A stretch of 64,000 nt of DNA, taken from the NCBI GenBank assembly GCA_036346395.1, contig CM070606.1, positions 20,818,915 through 20,882,914 of the forward strand, written 5' to 3'. Positions 44,500-56,344 of this stretch are shown here, one piece after another (position 1 is the stretch's first letter; each line of letters starts with the position of its first letter). This DNA comes from Hsuehochloa calcarea. Lineage: Eukaryota; Streptophyta; Magnoliopsida; Poales; Poaceae. The notes beneath the pieces were generated by a model. It did not search any database, was not told the DNA's origin, and worked only from the letters and a program-made list of their open reading frames with translations. The position numbers and the translations under genes were made by a program.

Positions 44500-46490
44500 T
44501 GTTGGACCGAAAAGGCGACTAGAGGGGGTGAATAGGAGCACGCTCACTTTTTCAACCACGATTAGATTCAACACAAATTTCACTCCAATAGCTATAGAAG
44601 CTATGAAGATCGATATACCAAGATCAAATGAAGACTAGGATTGAATCCAATCAAAACCCCGAAGCAAAACAACCAAAAACAACCGAAACTTAATTTCCTA
44701 AGTGTAGGGCGGTCTGACCTCTACTCAGGGGCGGTCCGACCTCTCCAAGGGGCGGTCCGACCTCTAGCTAGGGCGGTCTGACCTCCAGCCCATGAACAGT
44801 GAAATCAGCCCGAAAAACAAAGTTGCAAATAGGTCTAACTTTTGATCTACAACTCCAAACTTCATGAAACTTGGAACACACCTTCTCTAGGATGTCAGGA
44901 ACCTATTCCAATCGAAGATCATGGAGATCCATGGAAAGGTTACGACATTTTTCAGTTTGAGAGATGGATGGTTCGAAACCGAGTCAAAACGAAAACGTGA
45001 CCCAAAAACTTGCTCGTGGAAGATTGATGATCAAGATGATCTTAGATGTGTTTCCACATGTCACAGCAAGCTATATCATGTAAAGAAATCAATCAAAAAC
45101 ATGCGAATCAAAGAAAGACTCAAAATCACCAAATAGAGAGAAGAAGGGCAAAGAGACACATCTTTGATCAAAGCTTTCTTTGGATTGATTGATAGGGTTT
45201 GGGTTTACAGCCACTCCATCAATGGAGGACAAAGCTCAATCCAAGAGCACAAGATCAAATCAAAACTCTCTAGAACCCTAACCTCCACTAATCCTCTCCC
45301 TAAGCCAAAACTAGGGTTTCAATAATGATAAAAGGGTTGAAGGGGTGCAGCCACCTCCTCCTCTATTTATAGTGGAGACTTAGACCTTCTAGAAAATTAA
45401 CTCAAATGGGCTCCGTTAAGGCCCAACACAAACGGGTCACACACGCACGCATTTTAAAGCGCCGTCTACAACACCTCTTAACCTAAACCGCTTCTCTTGC
45501 GCCGCCTTGCGCCGTGGGTAGGCAAAAGGTCACCAAGGTGATATTTGGTAAGATTACCAAAATACCCTTCTCGGTCCTTCTCCAAGACCGAGTCCATCTT
45601 CGCAAGCACTTCGCATGCTCATACGTGTAGGTTGATCACCGGCTCTCTCCATGTCGGCAAGTCTCCCATCCGGCCCCACCGAAACCACCATGGCACTTGC
45701 ACCGACTCGCGCCGCTTGATCAAACCAACGATCGCCGAATCGTCTGTTCGGTCATCCTTGTCCATTCTCGCACCATACTTGATTTCATTGACCTCACCCG
45801 CATCGCCGATCGTTCGACCTAAGCTCTCCAAGCCTCGTCCGATCATCCTCGCCGTTGACCGTCGTTGACCACCAAGCAACCTCGCACAACAATAGACAAG
45901 CAAATCGAACCGGGAACAAGTTCTTCGCAACTTGACCCACGTTAGTCAAAACATGCATCATGCAACACATATGCATCAAACTCATGACTTTGACCTAACT
46001 AATAACAACGCCGCCACGACAGGCGACGTTCAAGTAACAACCGGTCGAGGCCAGCCTCTCGGCTTGGTCGATCGCCCGCTTCTTGCCGGTCGGACCGCCG
46101 ACCAAAGGCGGTCGACCGCCAGTAAGGACTTAGCCAATTTTCAACCCACGAAAATCCAAACCTCTGGAAACTTTAAACCAATAGAACTTTTTATCGAGAC
46201 TCCAAAAATTATGGGAGCAAGAACAATGGGATCCCTCACTTGCCTACACCTCTATTTTTGGCCCACTGCTTTGACCACTTTTGGTCACGGCCGGTCCGAT
46301 CGGCGCACATGGCCGGCCCGACCGATTTGGGACCGGTCGGACCGCCGTGCTATGGCGGTCGGACCGCCCCGTCGAAAAGTCCGAATAAATTTGAAACTTT
46401 GTCGAAAACCCGTGAAACGACAAACCATTAACGCCATTGCCAATTGTCACATCATCCTAAGATCTGGAGCATATCCCCATGATATCCACA
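44500..46490 (-). mobile_element. 3' LTR of element A
   Basis: Starts TGTTGGACCG and ends GATATCCACA. TATA box (minus) at 45364-45371. Palindromic GGCGGTC/GACC clusters at 44706-44790, 46037-46130 and 46285-46375. Confidence 0.9.
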
Positions 46491-46503
46491 ATCTCCCCTT
46501 GAT
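46491..46503 (-). other. Polypurine tract of element A
   Basis: Minus strand ATCAAGGGGAGAT runs into the LTR start TGTGGATATC. Confidence 0.85.
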
Positions 46504-48239
46504 GAACACATTGGCAATAATCCGAAAAATGTAATTTGAAGGTTTGAAAAGTAAAATACTTTCGTTTTCGCACAAAGGCACAACTTGGTCCATAAGCAAG
46601 AGAAAGCAATGGAAATGACCAAGCTGGCATCAGAATAGCATAGACAAGTGAGATAAGGCAAAAGAAAGCATAAAAACTTTGATTTCCAGAAAAAGTCAAA
46701 AATCTCACTTAAGGTCCATATGAAAGAACAATTGTTCAATTGACCTTTGATCATTGTGAGGAGTAATAAATGCAATTCAAGTTCAGAAGAGTCAATAAGA
46801 CAATAAGAATGCAATTCAAAACTCCCCTCACTATGATCCTCGATTTGAAAAATTTCAAATTCTCCAACTTTCTCCCTTTGTATAAACTTCTCCCAACATC
46901 GAAATATCTTCTCCCCCTTTGACAATGGAGTCATCAAGGAATCACGCCTTCCTCTCATCCAGAGATAGCAATTTGCAGAATGAAGAAAGAAGCAAAAAGA
47001 AGAAGTATGCATGAAGTGCAATGGAGTGGCTTCATTTTTGTATATTTTTTCAATTTTTGATTACAAGAAGCTTTGGAGATTACCCAAAAGAACTAGCTAG
47101 CATTTCTAATATTGCACAAACAACATATCAAGCCTGACGATGCTAGCAAGATCATGGTAAGACATATATATCAAAGCTAAGCACCAAGGCTCAAAAGTAA
47201 AGCAATAGATTTGATCAATTTAAGCAACGCTTCAAATTCAGCAAGTTCATCAACAGGGATCCTAAAGTGAAATTGGCCATGTCAAAATGTCAAAGTGAGA
47301 TCAAAAATCTAACAAAGACCACATTAAGAGTCAATCAAGTCCCGTATTGAATCATTTTGCTCAATCTTTTAAACGCCCATTTGTCAACATTTTTCTCATT
47401 TGCATTGAATATTGAGGTTGACTAATGATCTAACTTAGTGACAAGATCCTGGACTAGGAGCCATCCACAAACTCATCCTAAGCTTCACCAAAAGTTGATT
47501 AAAGGTATATCTTAGTAAAGAAGATTACGGACTAGGAGCCATCCACAAACTCTTTCTAAGCTTCTACCAGGCGACAAATCTTGAGGTTCATGTCATTTCG
47601 ACAAGCAATCCCCATGAGATCGTTCGGATCATCAAACTATCTCCAAGTTCATGTCATTTGACAAGCGGTCTCGTAAGAATAGTTTGGCACATTTTAAGCA
47701 TAAGACAATCTTGAATTTTTTTAATTTTTCACAAGAGCATTTTAGAATCTCAAGAACACAAAAGCTCAAGTAATGGTCAATTTTAGATCAAAGAGTTAAC
47801 AAAGCAATTCGACAGGCCAATGTCACAAAAGGAGCACTAATTGCGCAACTCGCTAAAACATCCACAAATTGCAATTTCTTAGTTCGAGTTTGTTTTAAAG
47901 TTCTAGCTCATATAGCAAAGACTTAGCTACACATGTAAAAGCATGATAATTCTAGCAAGTCAAAGAACTAGACATGGCATTGAGCAAGAATTGAAATACT
48001 AAAGCTCCAAAGGGTAATAGGCAAAGCTTCATCAATTTTAAAAGATAAGCGTAAAATTTTATATTACAATGCATCTTTTGGATTTTTCAAACCACTTGAA
48101 GTATTTTACATATGAATGCAATATGATACAATGCGATGCAATAAAAAGCCTAAAAACCTAAAAAGTTCAAAAGATCAACAAGTTCGAAAAAGAACAATAA
48201 AAGATCAAAAGAACAAGGTAAGATCGAAAAGATCGAACT
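46504..48239 (-). other. Gene-free 3' region of family 1, between pol and 3' LTR
   Basis: About 1.75 kb, AT-rich, with only a weak minus frame (46452-47021) lacking recognisable content. Its first 550 bases recur at 63335-64000 next to another family 1 LTR, so it belongs to the family rather than being an insertion. It occupies the position of the extra ORF of element G. Confidence 0.6.
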
Positions 48240-48700
48240 CCCCTCAAACCAACCCATAGGGATAAATTACCCTAACTCGCTTCTTAAGGTGGCAAACCTA
48301 GTTGGGTCTAAAGGTTTGGTGAGGATATCAGCCAATTGAGCCTCGGACTCCACGAAGTGTAGCACAATATCACCCTTCTCGACATGGTCTCTAAGGAAGT
48401 GATAGCGAATGTCTATGTGCTTGGTCCTAGAGTGTTGCATGTGGTTCTTAGCAATGTTAATAGCGAAGTGTTATCACAGAAAAGAGGAACACTAGCAAAA
48501 TTTAACCCGTAGTCCTTAAGAGTGGATACCATCCACAAAATCGACTACAAACAACTAGCAAAGACTACATACTCGACCTCGTGAGAGATTGTGCAACAGA
48601 GGACTGCTTCCTAGAAGACCAAGAAACAAGAGAGGTGCCTAGGAAGTGACAAGTGCCCGAGGTACTCTTCCTATCAAGCCGACAGCCCGCAAAATCAGAA
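48240..48700 (-). pseudogene. Copia RNase H of element A, broken
   Basis: On the minus strand: DSDFAGCRLDRKSTSGTCHF, LGTSLVSWSSRKQSSVA, then in other frames the sequence expected for the 'CDN...HSRTKHIDIRYHF' and 'LADIFTKPL' parts at about 48480-48270. It ends near 48240. Three or more frameshifts. Confidence 0.65.
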
Positions 48701-49723
48701 TCAGAAAACCCCCGAATGGATAAAGAAGAAGAACAGGAGTACCAAATGCCATACTGGAGGGTAGAGTGTAAATACCTGAATATGCGCTTAACTGCTTGGC
48801 GATGGGAAGTTCTCGGAGACGCCTGAAACCTCGCGCAGAGGCAGACTGTGAAGTGGATGTCCGGTCTTGATGCCGTCAGGTACAGGAGGGAGCCGATCAT
48901 CTTTGCGGTACTCGCGTTGATCCACGGCTTCTCCTTCCTCATCTGGATCCAAAGCAGTCGAAGTCGCCATGGGAGTGGCGATCGGCTTGCAGTCACCCAT
49001 GTCGAAGCGTTTGAGCAGATCCTTAGTATACTTCGGCTGATGGATGAAGATCCCTTCCTTACATTGCTTGATTTGAAGCCCCGAAAGTAATTGAGCTCTC
49101 CCATCATGCTCATCTCAAATTCCACGGACATAGTCTCGTAAAAGCTAGAAACAAGAGCATGAGAAGAACCACCAAAGATAATATCATCAACGTAAATCGA
49201 GCAAGTAAGAAATCATTGCCACGCCTAAGAATGAACAAGGTCTTATCTACCTTACCCATCTCAAAATCATTCTTAAGCAAGAAGGTCTTAAGTCTATCAT
49301 ACCAGGCTCTAGGGGCTTGTTTAAGACCATACAAGGCTTTGGATAGCTTGAAGACATGATGCGGGTTCTTGGGATTTTCAAAGCACAGGGTTGCCTAACA
49401 TAAACCTCCTCTTCTATAAAACCATTCAGAAAGGCACTCTTAACATCCATCTGATATAATCTAAAGCCCTTAGAAGCAGCAAATGCAAGTAAAATGCGAA
49501 TAGCTTCTAGTCTAGCAACAGGAGCAAATGTCTCATCAAAATCTAACCCCTCAACTTGGCTAAAGCCCTGAGCTACCAATCTAGCCTTGTTTCTAATCAC
49601 AGAACCATCCTCATTTTGTTTGTTTTTGAAGACCCAGCGGGTTCCTATAACATTATGACCACTAGGAGGTTCTACTAGGTTCCAGACCTTATTCCTCTCA
49701 AAATTCTCTAACTCCTCATGCAT
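48565..49723 (-). pseudogene. Copia reverse transcriptase of element A, frameshifted
   Basis: Clean for the first 110 codons: MHEELENFERNKVWNLV, GTRWVFKNKQNEDG, RNKARLVAQGFSQVEGLDFD, ETFAPVARLEAIRILLAFAA and YQMDVKSAFLNGF. A frameshift near 49390 leads to YGLKQAPRAWYDRLKTFLL. YVDD is intact at 49183-49194. The next frame reads GELNYF, KPIATPMATSTALDPDEEGE and SLLYLTASRPDIHFTV. Catalytic residues are present, so only the frame breaks prevent activity. Confidence 0.8.
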
Positions 49724-50080
49724 GGCATTGACCCAACTCGAATCAGATAAAGCATGTGATATATCGCGGGGTTCAAAAGAAGCTACAAAAGCGTAATGAG
49801 AATAGAGGTTTGGATCATGATACCGAGGCGAGTGACTCGCTCATGGATATTACCTATCATCGATCCGCGGATCTTGCTTTTGAATGTGAAGTGGCGCACC
49901 GAGAAGAAAGTACCTCTTCGACCTCCGCAGTATCTGCGATGATGAAGATGCGCAGTGCCTCAACCAAGGCGAAGTAGTCACGGCGGGTTCTTGTGCGGGA
50001 ATAGGAATGTCAACAAAGGTGGAAGAGTATCATCGAGTCCATCATCATCTTCCTCTACAAATATACTCTCACACTGTGTA
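49724..50080 (-). other. Linker between integrase and reverse transcriptase of element A
   Basis: A low-complexity hinge is usual here in Copia polyproteins. Acidic and Ser-rich pieces are seen in broken frames; no domain. Confidence 0.4.
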
Positions 50081-50779
50081 TCACCCAAATATCCGATCTA
50101 GCTCGGGGCTAGTCTCATCAAAAGTGACATTGCATGTCTCCTGAACCAGGTTAGTTTCAGCATTAAAAACTCGAAAACCCCTTGAATGAGCAGGATAACC
50201 CAGAAATAAACCATCAAAAGTTCTTGACTCAAATTTATCTAGATTTCCTGTCTTGAGAATAAAACACTTGGATCCAAAGACTCGAAAGTGCGAGACAGAG
50301 GGTTTTCTACAAAACCGAAGCTCATAAGGAGTCTTGCCCAAAGACGGTCTCAAAAAGACACGATTTGCAATATGGCAAGCAGTAGAAATAGCTTCGGCCC
50401 AAAACCTCCTCGGAGTGCTATACTCATCTAGCATCGTCCTAGCCATCTCGACTAGGGTCCTGTTCTTCCTTTCCACAACGCCATTTTGTTGAGGGACGTG
50501 TGGGAGGAGAACGATGCTCAATTCCACGCCAAAGACAAAAGGAAGCAAAGATGCATTCTTGAACTCCGTGCCATTGTCATCATGGATCGCTCTCAAGGCA
50601 CTCGGAAGTTCAGAAGCCAAACGAAGAACAAGATCATGATAATGATCAAAAGCTTCATCCTTCGAAGCAAGAAAGAACACCCAAGTGTATCTAGAAAAAT
50701 CATCGACTATGACAAGAATGTACCATTTTCCACCAACTGACCGAACCCTAGCGGGACCAACAATATCCATATGAAGCAA
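50081..50779 (-). CDS. Copia integrase core of element A
   Basis: A clean 232-codon frame, the longest intact pol piece of this element. The catalytic triad is visible: Asp in LHMDIVGPAR, Asp in AIHDDNGTEFKNA, and Glu in PQQNGVVERKNRTLVEMART. It continues with YELRFCRKPSVSHFRVFGSK and the DGLFLGYPAHSRGFRVFN block common to Copia integrases. The zinc-binding N-terminus lies in the next frame (50809-51100, WLWHRRLGHIGFDHLTRVS). Confidence 0.8.
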   Translation of the reverse strand: MLHMDIVGPARVRSVGGKWYILVIVDDFSRYTWVFFLASKDEAFDHYHDLVLRLASELPSALRAIHDDNGTEFKNASLLPFVFGVELSIVLLPHVPQQNGVVERKNRTLVEMARTMLDEYSTPRRFWAEAISTACHIANRVFLRPSLGKTPYELRFCRKPSVSHFRVFGSKCFILKTGNLDKFESRTFDGLFLGYPAHSRGFRVFNAETNLVQETCNVTFDETSPELDRIFG

Positions 50780-50808
50780 CTGTCCCGGGTCCGTCGGTCA
50801 TGACCAAG

Positions 50809-51400
50809 TCACTCGATGGGTGTGAGCGGCAACTTGCTTGCCATGCCTACTGGCGCACATACAACATCCTTGACGGCTTTGAGTTTGGGCAAACCTCTCA
50901 TGAGCTCAAGGTTGCTAACTCGCGTCAGATGATCAAAACCAATGTGCCCCAAACGACGGTGCCAAAGCCAGAACTCAGAAGAAGAAGATGAAATTAAGCA
51001 CTTGAGAGAACCAAAGAAGAGATTCGTAAAAATCGGCTCCAAAGATCCTAGCAACTCTAGTAATCCCAAAAACAAGCTCACCAAATTAATCAAGCACCCG
51101 ACAAGCATTTTTCTTAAATCTAGTCTCATAGCCATCATCAAGAAGTTGAGAGACGAAAGCAAATTAAACCTTAGCTTGTCCACAAGGGCGACGCCCTTGA
51201 GGATGAACTTGTCGCTCACCCCGATCGATCCTGTTCCTTCAATCCGCCCTTGCCTATCATCTCCAAAGGTGATGAATTCATCACCCGTCGATCGCGTGAA
51301 GGAGGTGAACCATCTTGAGTCTCCGGTCATGTGGCGTGAATAAATGAGTCGACGAACCACGTGTCCTTCCTCTTTCGCGGTAATCCACGAAAATCAAGGC
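50809..51400 (-). pseudogene. Copia protease and integrase N-terminus of element A
   Basis: Protease sequence TGDSRWFTSFTRSTGDEFIT, then VALVDKLRFNLLS. The catalytic site is damaged: the frame reads WFVDSFIHAT at about 51330-51360 where D-S-G is expected, apparently from a small deletion. The His/Cys integrase motif follows (WHRRLGHIGFDHL...). The same segment, with fewer indels, is at 7840-8010 in copy E. Confidence 0.65.
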
Positions 51401-52890
51401 ACGGAAGAACAATGTGTCTCAATCTCAAGTTAGTTAAACAAGACTTGGGAACCCAATCTCGAGACACATGTCTGCAGAGTAGTATGCAAAGCGTAGTGCT
51501 ATCCTTGATTAAGTTTGAAGTTACATTATGAGCAATGGTTACTTTAACATAAGAGTTATCCTGTCTAGGAACATGATGATGAGCATGTGACACAAATCCT
51601 AAACCAAGTTTCCTCTTTTCTACATTACCATGTCTCATAAAAGCTCTAGGTTGATTGAGTGAAATTCTAGCAAAATTTTTCTTATCATTTTTCAACCTAC
51701 GCCAATGTAACTCAACCAAATGTCCATTCTTCTTGCAATAGGTGCAATGGTACTTGATACCACCGAGGGAGCACCCTTTGACTTAACAGAAGTTTGGGCA
51801 AAACCCGCAGATTTAAAAGTAGTTTTTGCGGGTTGGGTTTTAAATTCAACTAACCCATTTTCCAAGACTTGAGTTACTTGGGGCTTAGAATTATCTTGGA
51901 CGAGTTGTATCCTAATCCTTGCTTCTTATAAGGAGTCTTAGATTTGTCCGAATCATGTTTAATTGTTTCTTACCTTTAGAAAATTTTTCTAAGGTATCCT
52001 TAAGATAAGCATTTTCTTTTCAAGATTAACACATGACTCACAAGTTTTGCCTTTAATAGCTCTAGCATATTTTTCCTTATATAAAGCAATTTCAAGTTTA
52101 AGAGCAGGACATGAAGCACATGTAGAAGACTCAATATCGTTCTTAAGCTTGGCATATTTAGCTCTAATCGCTTCTAAGATATCTTTAACTTCATGTTCGC
52201 TTCAATGCAAAAAGAGCAAAGGCTAGGATCAATGGCACAGAGAGCAACCAACTTGTCGGAATCTAAGCATTTTTCACAAGGAGCAGATTTAACCTCAACT
52301 AACTCACCCTAGCATTTTCAAGTTGTTGCAAGGCAATATCATGAGCAGATTGCGCTTTAGCAAATTACGAGTGTAGAGCATGGCAGAAGAACATTCATCG
52401 ATTCAAGAGTCTTAGTATTTGCAAGTTCTAAAGTCAAATTATCTACTTGAGACTCTAAGTCCTTGTTCCTAGCCATGATATACTCTAACGCCTTATCTGG
52501 CTCATGAGTTGCTCAAAGATAGTTTCGCATCTATCGTAAAGGACATCATAGGAGAGAGGTACCTCATCGTCGTCGATGTCGTCGAGTCGACCATGAAGCA
52601 AACGCCGTGAAGTCCTTGGCCTTCCCTTCTTCTTGTCTTGAGGATCTCCTCCTCCTTGTCATCCTCGCTCCCGAGTCCACATCGCTAAGGATTGTTCCCA
52701 AAAGCGGCAAGAACCCTGAGTTGCCTTTGTGAGCTTGGCAAGATCAAATCTTGATTTGTTCCATTGAGGCTTCTTCCAAGTGGCTTTCCTTCCTTGTGGT
52801 TGCTCTTTCCTTTCAACTTGGGGCGCTTGCGGATGTGATTAAGCTCACCACACTCATAGCAAGTCACGGACCTCCTCTCTTTTGTTTCTC
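51401..52890 (-). pseudogene. C-terminal gag (coiled coil and zinc knuckles) of element A, broken
   Basis: A knuckle-like CTYCKKNGHLVELH at about 51745 has His where the fourth ligand Cys is expected. A second, CYECGELNHIRKRP at about 52815-52860, lacks its last Cys. Between them is a Glu/Lys/Leu-rich region, in at least five frame fragments, equal to the cleaner 59668-60441 of copy C. Likely a long helical gag segment. Confidence 0.6.
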
Positions 52891-53660
52891 ATATTGTTAT
52901 AGGCCCGTGTGGCTTTTCTCGACTATGAGGGCTAACTCGGCCTCGGAAGACTCTCAAACTCCTCTTCATGGATTGCGATAAACCAAAGAAGTTTAAAATC
53001 CGTAAGAAGACTCAAAGACCCATCGAAGCTCTTTTGAGCGGGTCTCGCTACCAAGGCCATATTTTCCTTCTTGGGATGATCAATCCTCTTGATCTCATGA
53101 GTCTTAAGCTTGCTATAGAGCAGCTCAAAGTCGATCGAGAGGTTGACGTTCTCCTCAATGGCGGTAGCCTTTATCTCCCACTCCTTGGTGTTGATTGCGG
53201 CCAAGAGGTGGGTGGCATTTTCAGATCGAGAATATTCAATTCCAACGACCTTCATCGATTAATCACTTTGTTGAAGCGATGAAAATGTCATCGATGCTCT
53301 CTCGGACGCATCTCGAATTTGTTATATTCACGCTTATAGACTATGCGCGTACTTTCTTGATTTGGGACGAACCTCATGGTAGGTTTCGAGGGTGTTCCAA
53401 ATCTCGTCTTGCGATCTCAAGATTGCAAATTCGATCATACTCCTGCCTACCAAGCCCACCATACAAGAGGTTCTTTGCCTTATTGTTGTTAGCCAAGAGG
53501 GTCATTGAAGCCGGCGTAACAACTTCGGGAAGAACGAGCGGGCTCGAACAACCTCCCATATAGCTTGTCCTTCGCTCTCAAGGAAGACTCGCATGCGATT
53601 CTTCCAATAGGCATAGTCGTGCCCATGGAAGATATGCGGCTTGGTGGAGTACTTATCCAT
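52891..53660 (-). pseudogene. Gag N-terminal region of element A, frameshifted
   Basis: From ATG 53660: MDKYSTKPHIFHGHDYAYWK, NRMRVFLESEGQAIWEVV. Frame breaks then occur at about 53540, 53410, 53300 and 53250, between pieces matching the clean gags at 7986 and 60861. Almost all breaks are single or double base losses, several at CTG or CAG. Confidence 0.75.
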
Positions 53661-53705
53661 CGCCAAGTTCGGTGGACCGGTTAAGATCAAGATTGAACTA
53701 ACCGG

Positions 53706-53716
53706 GCTCGATACCA
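53706..53716 (-). other. Primer-binding site of element A, one base short
   Basis: Minus strand TGGTATCGAGC; the A of CAG is missing relative to copies E and C. Confidence 0.8.
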
Positions 53717-53718
53717 CT

Positions 53719-55690
53719 TGTTGGACCGAAAAGGCGACTAGAGGGGGTGAATAGAAGCACGCCACTTTTTCAACCACGATTAGATTCAACACAAATTTCA
53801 CTCCAATAGCTATAGAAGCTATGAAGATCGATATACCAAGACAAATGGAAGACTAGGATTGAATCCAATCAAAACCCAAGCAAAACAACCAAAAACAACG
53901 AAACTTAATTTCCTAAGTGTAGGCGGTCGACCTCTACTCGGGCGGTCCGACCTCTCCAAGGGGCGGTCCGACCTCTAGCTAGGCGGTCTCGACCTCCACC
54001 CATGAACAATGAAATCACCAAAAAACAAAGTTGCAAATAGGTCTAACTTTTGATCTACAACTCCAAACTTCATGAAACTTGGAACACACCTTCTCTAGGA
54101 TGTCGGAACCTATTCCAATCGAAGATCATGGAGATCCATGGAAAGGTTACGACATTTTTCAGTTTGAGAGATGGATGGTTCAAACCGAGTCAAAGAAAAC
54201 GTGACCCAAAAACTTGCTCGTGGAAGATTGATGATCAAGATGATCTTAGATGTGTTTCCACATGTCACAACAAGCTATATCATGTAAAGAAATCAATCAA
54301 AACATGCGAATCAAAGAAAGACTCAAAATCACCAAATAGAGAGAAGAAGGGCAAAGAGACACATCTTTGATCAAAGCTTTCTTTGGATTGATTGATAGGG
54401 TTTGGGTTTACACCACTCCATCAATGGAGGACAAAGCTCAATCCAAGAGCACAAGATCAAATCAAAACTCTCTAGAACCCTAACCTCCACTAATCCTCTC
54501 CTAAGCCAAAACTAGGGTTTCAATAATGATAAAAGGGTTGAAGGGGTGCAGCCACCTCCCTCCTCTATTTATAGTGGAGACTTAGACCTTCTAGAAAATT
54601 AACTCAAATGGGCTCCGTTAAGGCCCAACACAAACGGGTCACACACGCACGCATTTTAAAGCGCCGTCTACAACACCTCTTAACCTAAACCGCTTCTCTT
54701 GCGCTGCCTTGCGCCGTGGGTAGGCAAAGGTCACCAAGGTGATATTTGGTAAGATTACCAAAATACCCCTTCTCGGTCCTTCTCCAAGACCGAGTCCATC
54801 TTCGCTAAGCACTTCGCATGCTCGCCACGTGTAGGTTGATCACGGCTCTCTCCATGTCGGCAAGTCTCTCCCATCCGGCTCCCACCGAAACCACCATGGC
54901 ACTTGCACCGACTCGCGCCGCTTGATCAAACCGATCGCCGACCGAATCGTCTGTTCGGTCATCCTTGTCCATTCTCGCACCATACTTGATTTCATTGACC
55001 TCACCCGCATCGCCGATCGTTACGGACCTAAGCTCTCCAAGCCTCGTCCGATCATCCTCGCCGCTGACCGTCGTTGACCACCAAGCAACCTGCACAACAA
55101 TAGACAAGCAAATCGAAGCCGGAACAAGTTCTTCGCAACTTGACCCACGTTAGTCAAAACATGCATCATGCAACACATATGCATCAAACTCATGACTTTG
55201 ACCTAACCAAACAACGCCGCCACGACAGCGACGTTCAAGTAACAACCGGTCGATCCGCCCCTCGTGGCGGTCGACCGCCGGCTTTGCCGGTCGGACCGCC
55301 GACCAAAGGCGGTCCGACCGCCGAAGGACTTAGCCAATTTTCAACCTGAAAATCCAAACCTCTGGAAACTTTAAACCAATAGAACTTTTTATCGAGACTC
55401 CAAAATTATGGGAGCAAGAACAATGGGATCCCTCACTTGCCTACACCCTCTATTTTTGGCCCAAATGCTTTGACCACTTTTGGTCACGGCCGGTCCGACC
55501 GGCGCACATGGCCGGTCCGACCGATTTGGGACCGGTCGGACCGCCGTGCTATGGCGGTCGGACCGCCTCGTCCGAAAAGTCCGAATAATGGCGAAACTTT
55601 GTCGAAAACCCGTGAAACGACAAACCATTAACGCCATTGCCAATTGTCACATCATCCTAAGATCTGGAGCATATCCCCATGATATCCACA
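53719..55690 (-). mobile_element. 5' LTR of element A
   Basis: Same ends as 44500-46490; TATA box (minus) at 54566-54573. Palindrome clusters at 53923-53995, 55244-55325 and 55488-55570. Confidence 0.9.
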
Positions 55691-55695
55691 CATTT
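55691..55695 (-). repeat. Target-site duplication CATTT (right) of element A
   Basis: Matches 44495-44499. Confidence 0.85.
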
Positions 55696-55742
55696 AATCT
55701 TCGGGATTTATTCGTTAGGTACTCGATCTTTGTGATCAAGAT

Positions 55743-56144
55743 TCAACAATGAGTTCGTGAAGATTCTCCCCCTGAATTCTGCACTTCTTTAAGTCTTATC
55801 ATTCCAATTCCACGTATGCACCTTTCAAAGCTAGATGCTGGAAGTGACTTAGTGAATAAATCTGCAAGATTCTCACATGACTTAGTATGCAGTACTTTAA
55901 TTTCGTCTATCTTTTGCAATTCATGAGCATAGAATAACTCGGGGTTGATATACTTTGTGAGGAGACTCTTCACATAACCCATTTGCACTTGTGCAACACA
56001 AGCTGCATTATCTTCATAGATAATTGTGGGGGTTTGCGCGGTATTCAATCCACATGACTGCTGGATGTGGTGAATCTTCCGCCGAAGCCAAACACATTCT
56101 TGTGAGGCCTCGTACAGTGCTATGATTTGTGATTGGTTCGTCAA
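55743..56144 (-). CDS. Copia RNase H of element B
   Basis: Open for 133 codons: TNQSQIIALYEASQECVWLR, then IYEDNAACVAQVQMGYVKS (the catalytic-region 'EDN'), INPELFYAHELQ and the closing NLADLFTKSLP. It is distinct in sequence from the RNase H of elements A and G. The upstream WTS-type linker is in another frame. Confidence 0.75.
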   Translation of the reverse strand: MTNQSQIIALYEASQECVWLRRKIHHIQQSCGLNTAQTPTIIYEDNAACVAQVQMGYVKSLLTKYINPELFYAHELQKIDEIKVLHTKSCENLADLFTKSLPASSFERCIRGIGMIRLKEVQNSGGESSRTHC

Positions 56145-56344
56145 AGTCGATACAAGACTTTGCTTAGACGATTTTCATGGAATTGCAGTTCCACCACATA
56201 GGAATACATAGCCTGTTTGCGACTTGGCTGTATGCGGGTTCGACAGGAACCCAACATCTGCATAGACATTCATATACAGGTCTTGGTTCTTTCTGTAGAA
56301 CAGACTAAGTTCTTTGCTTCCTTGGAGGTAACGGAAGATGTCCA

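Larger units (their letters stand above)
44500..55690 (-). mobile_element. Complete Copia element A (family 1), 11.2 kb
   Basis: LTRs at 44500-46490 and 53719-55690, 5-bp duplication CATTT, primer-binding site at 53706-53716, purine tract at 46491. In transcription order (right to left): gag 53660-51720, protease about 51360, integrase about 51100-50081, reverse transcriptase 49723-48565, RNase H to about 48240, and 1.75 kb without genes. It is inserted in element B. Every gene is interrupted by small indels, denser in the 5' half (52000-55600) than in the 3' LTR. Confidence 0.9.

Noticed and set aside
46452..47021. 189-codon minus frame between RNase H and 3' LTR of element A
   Set aside because: It runs into the LTR, is Phe/Leu/Cys-rich from AT-rich sequence, and is not kept open in the matching part of copy D.
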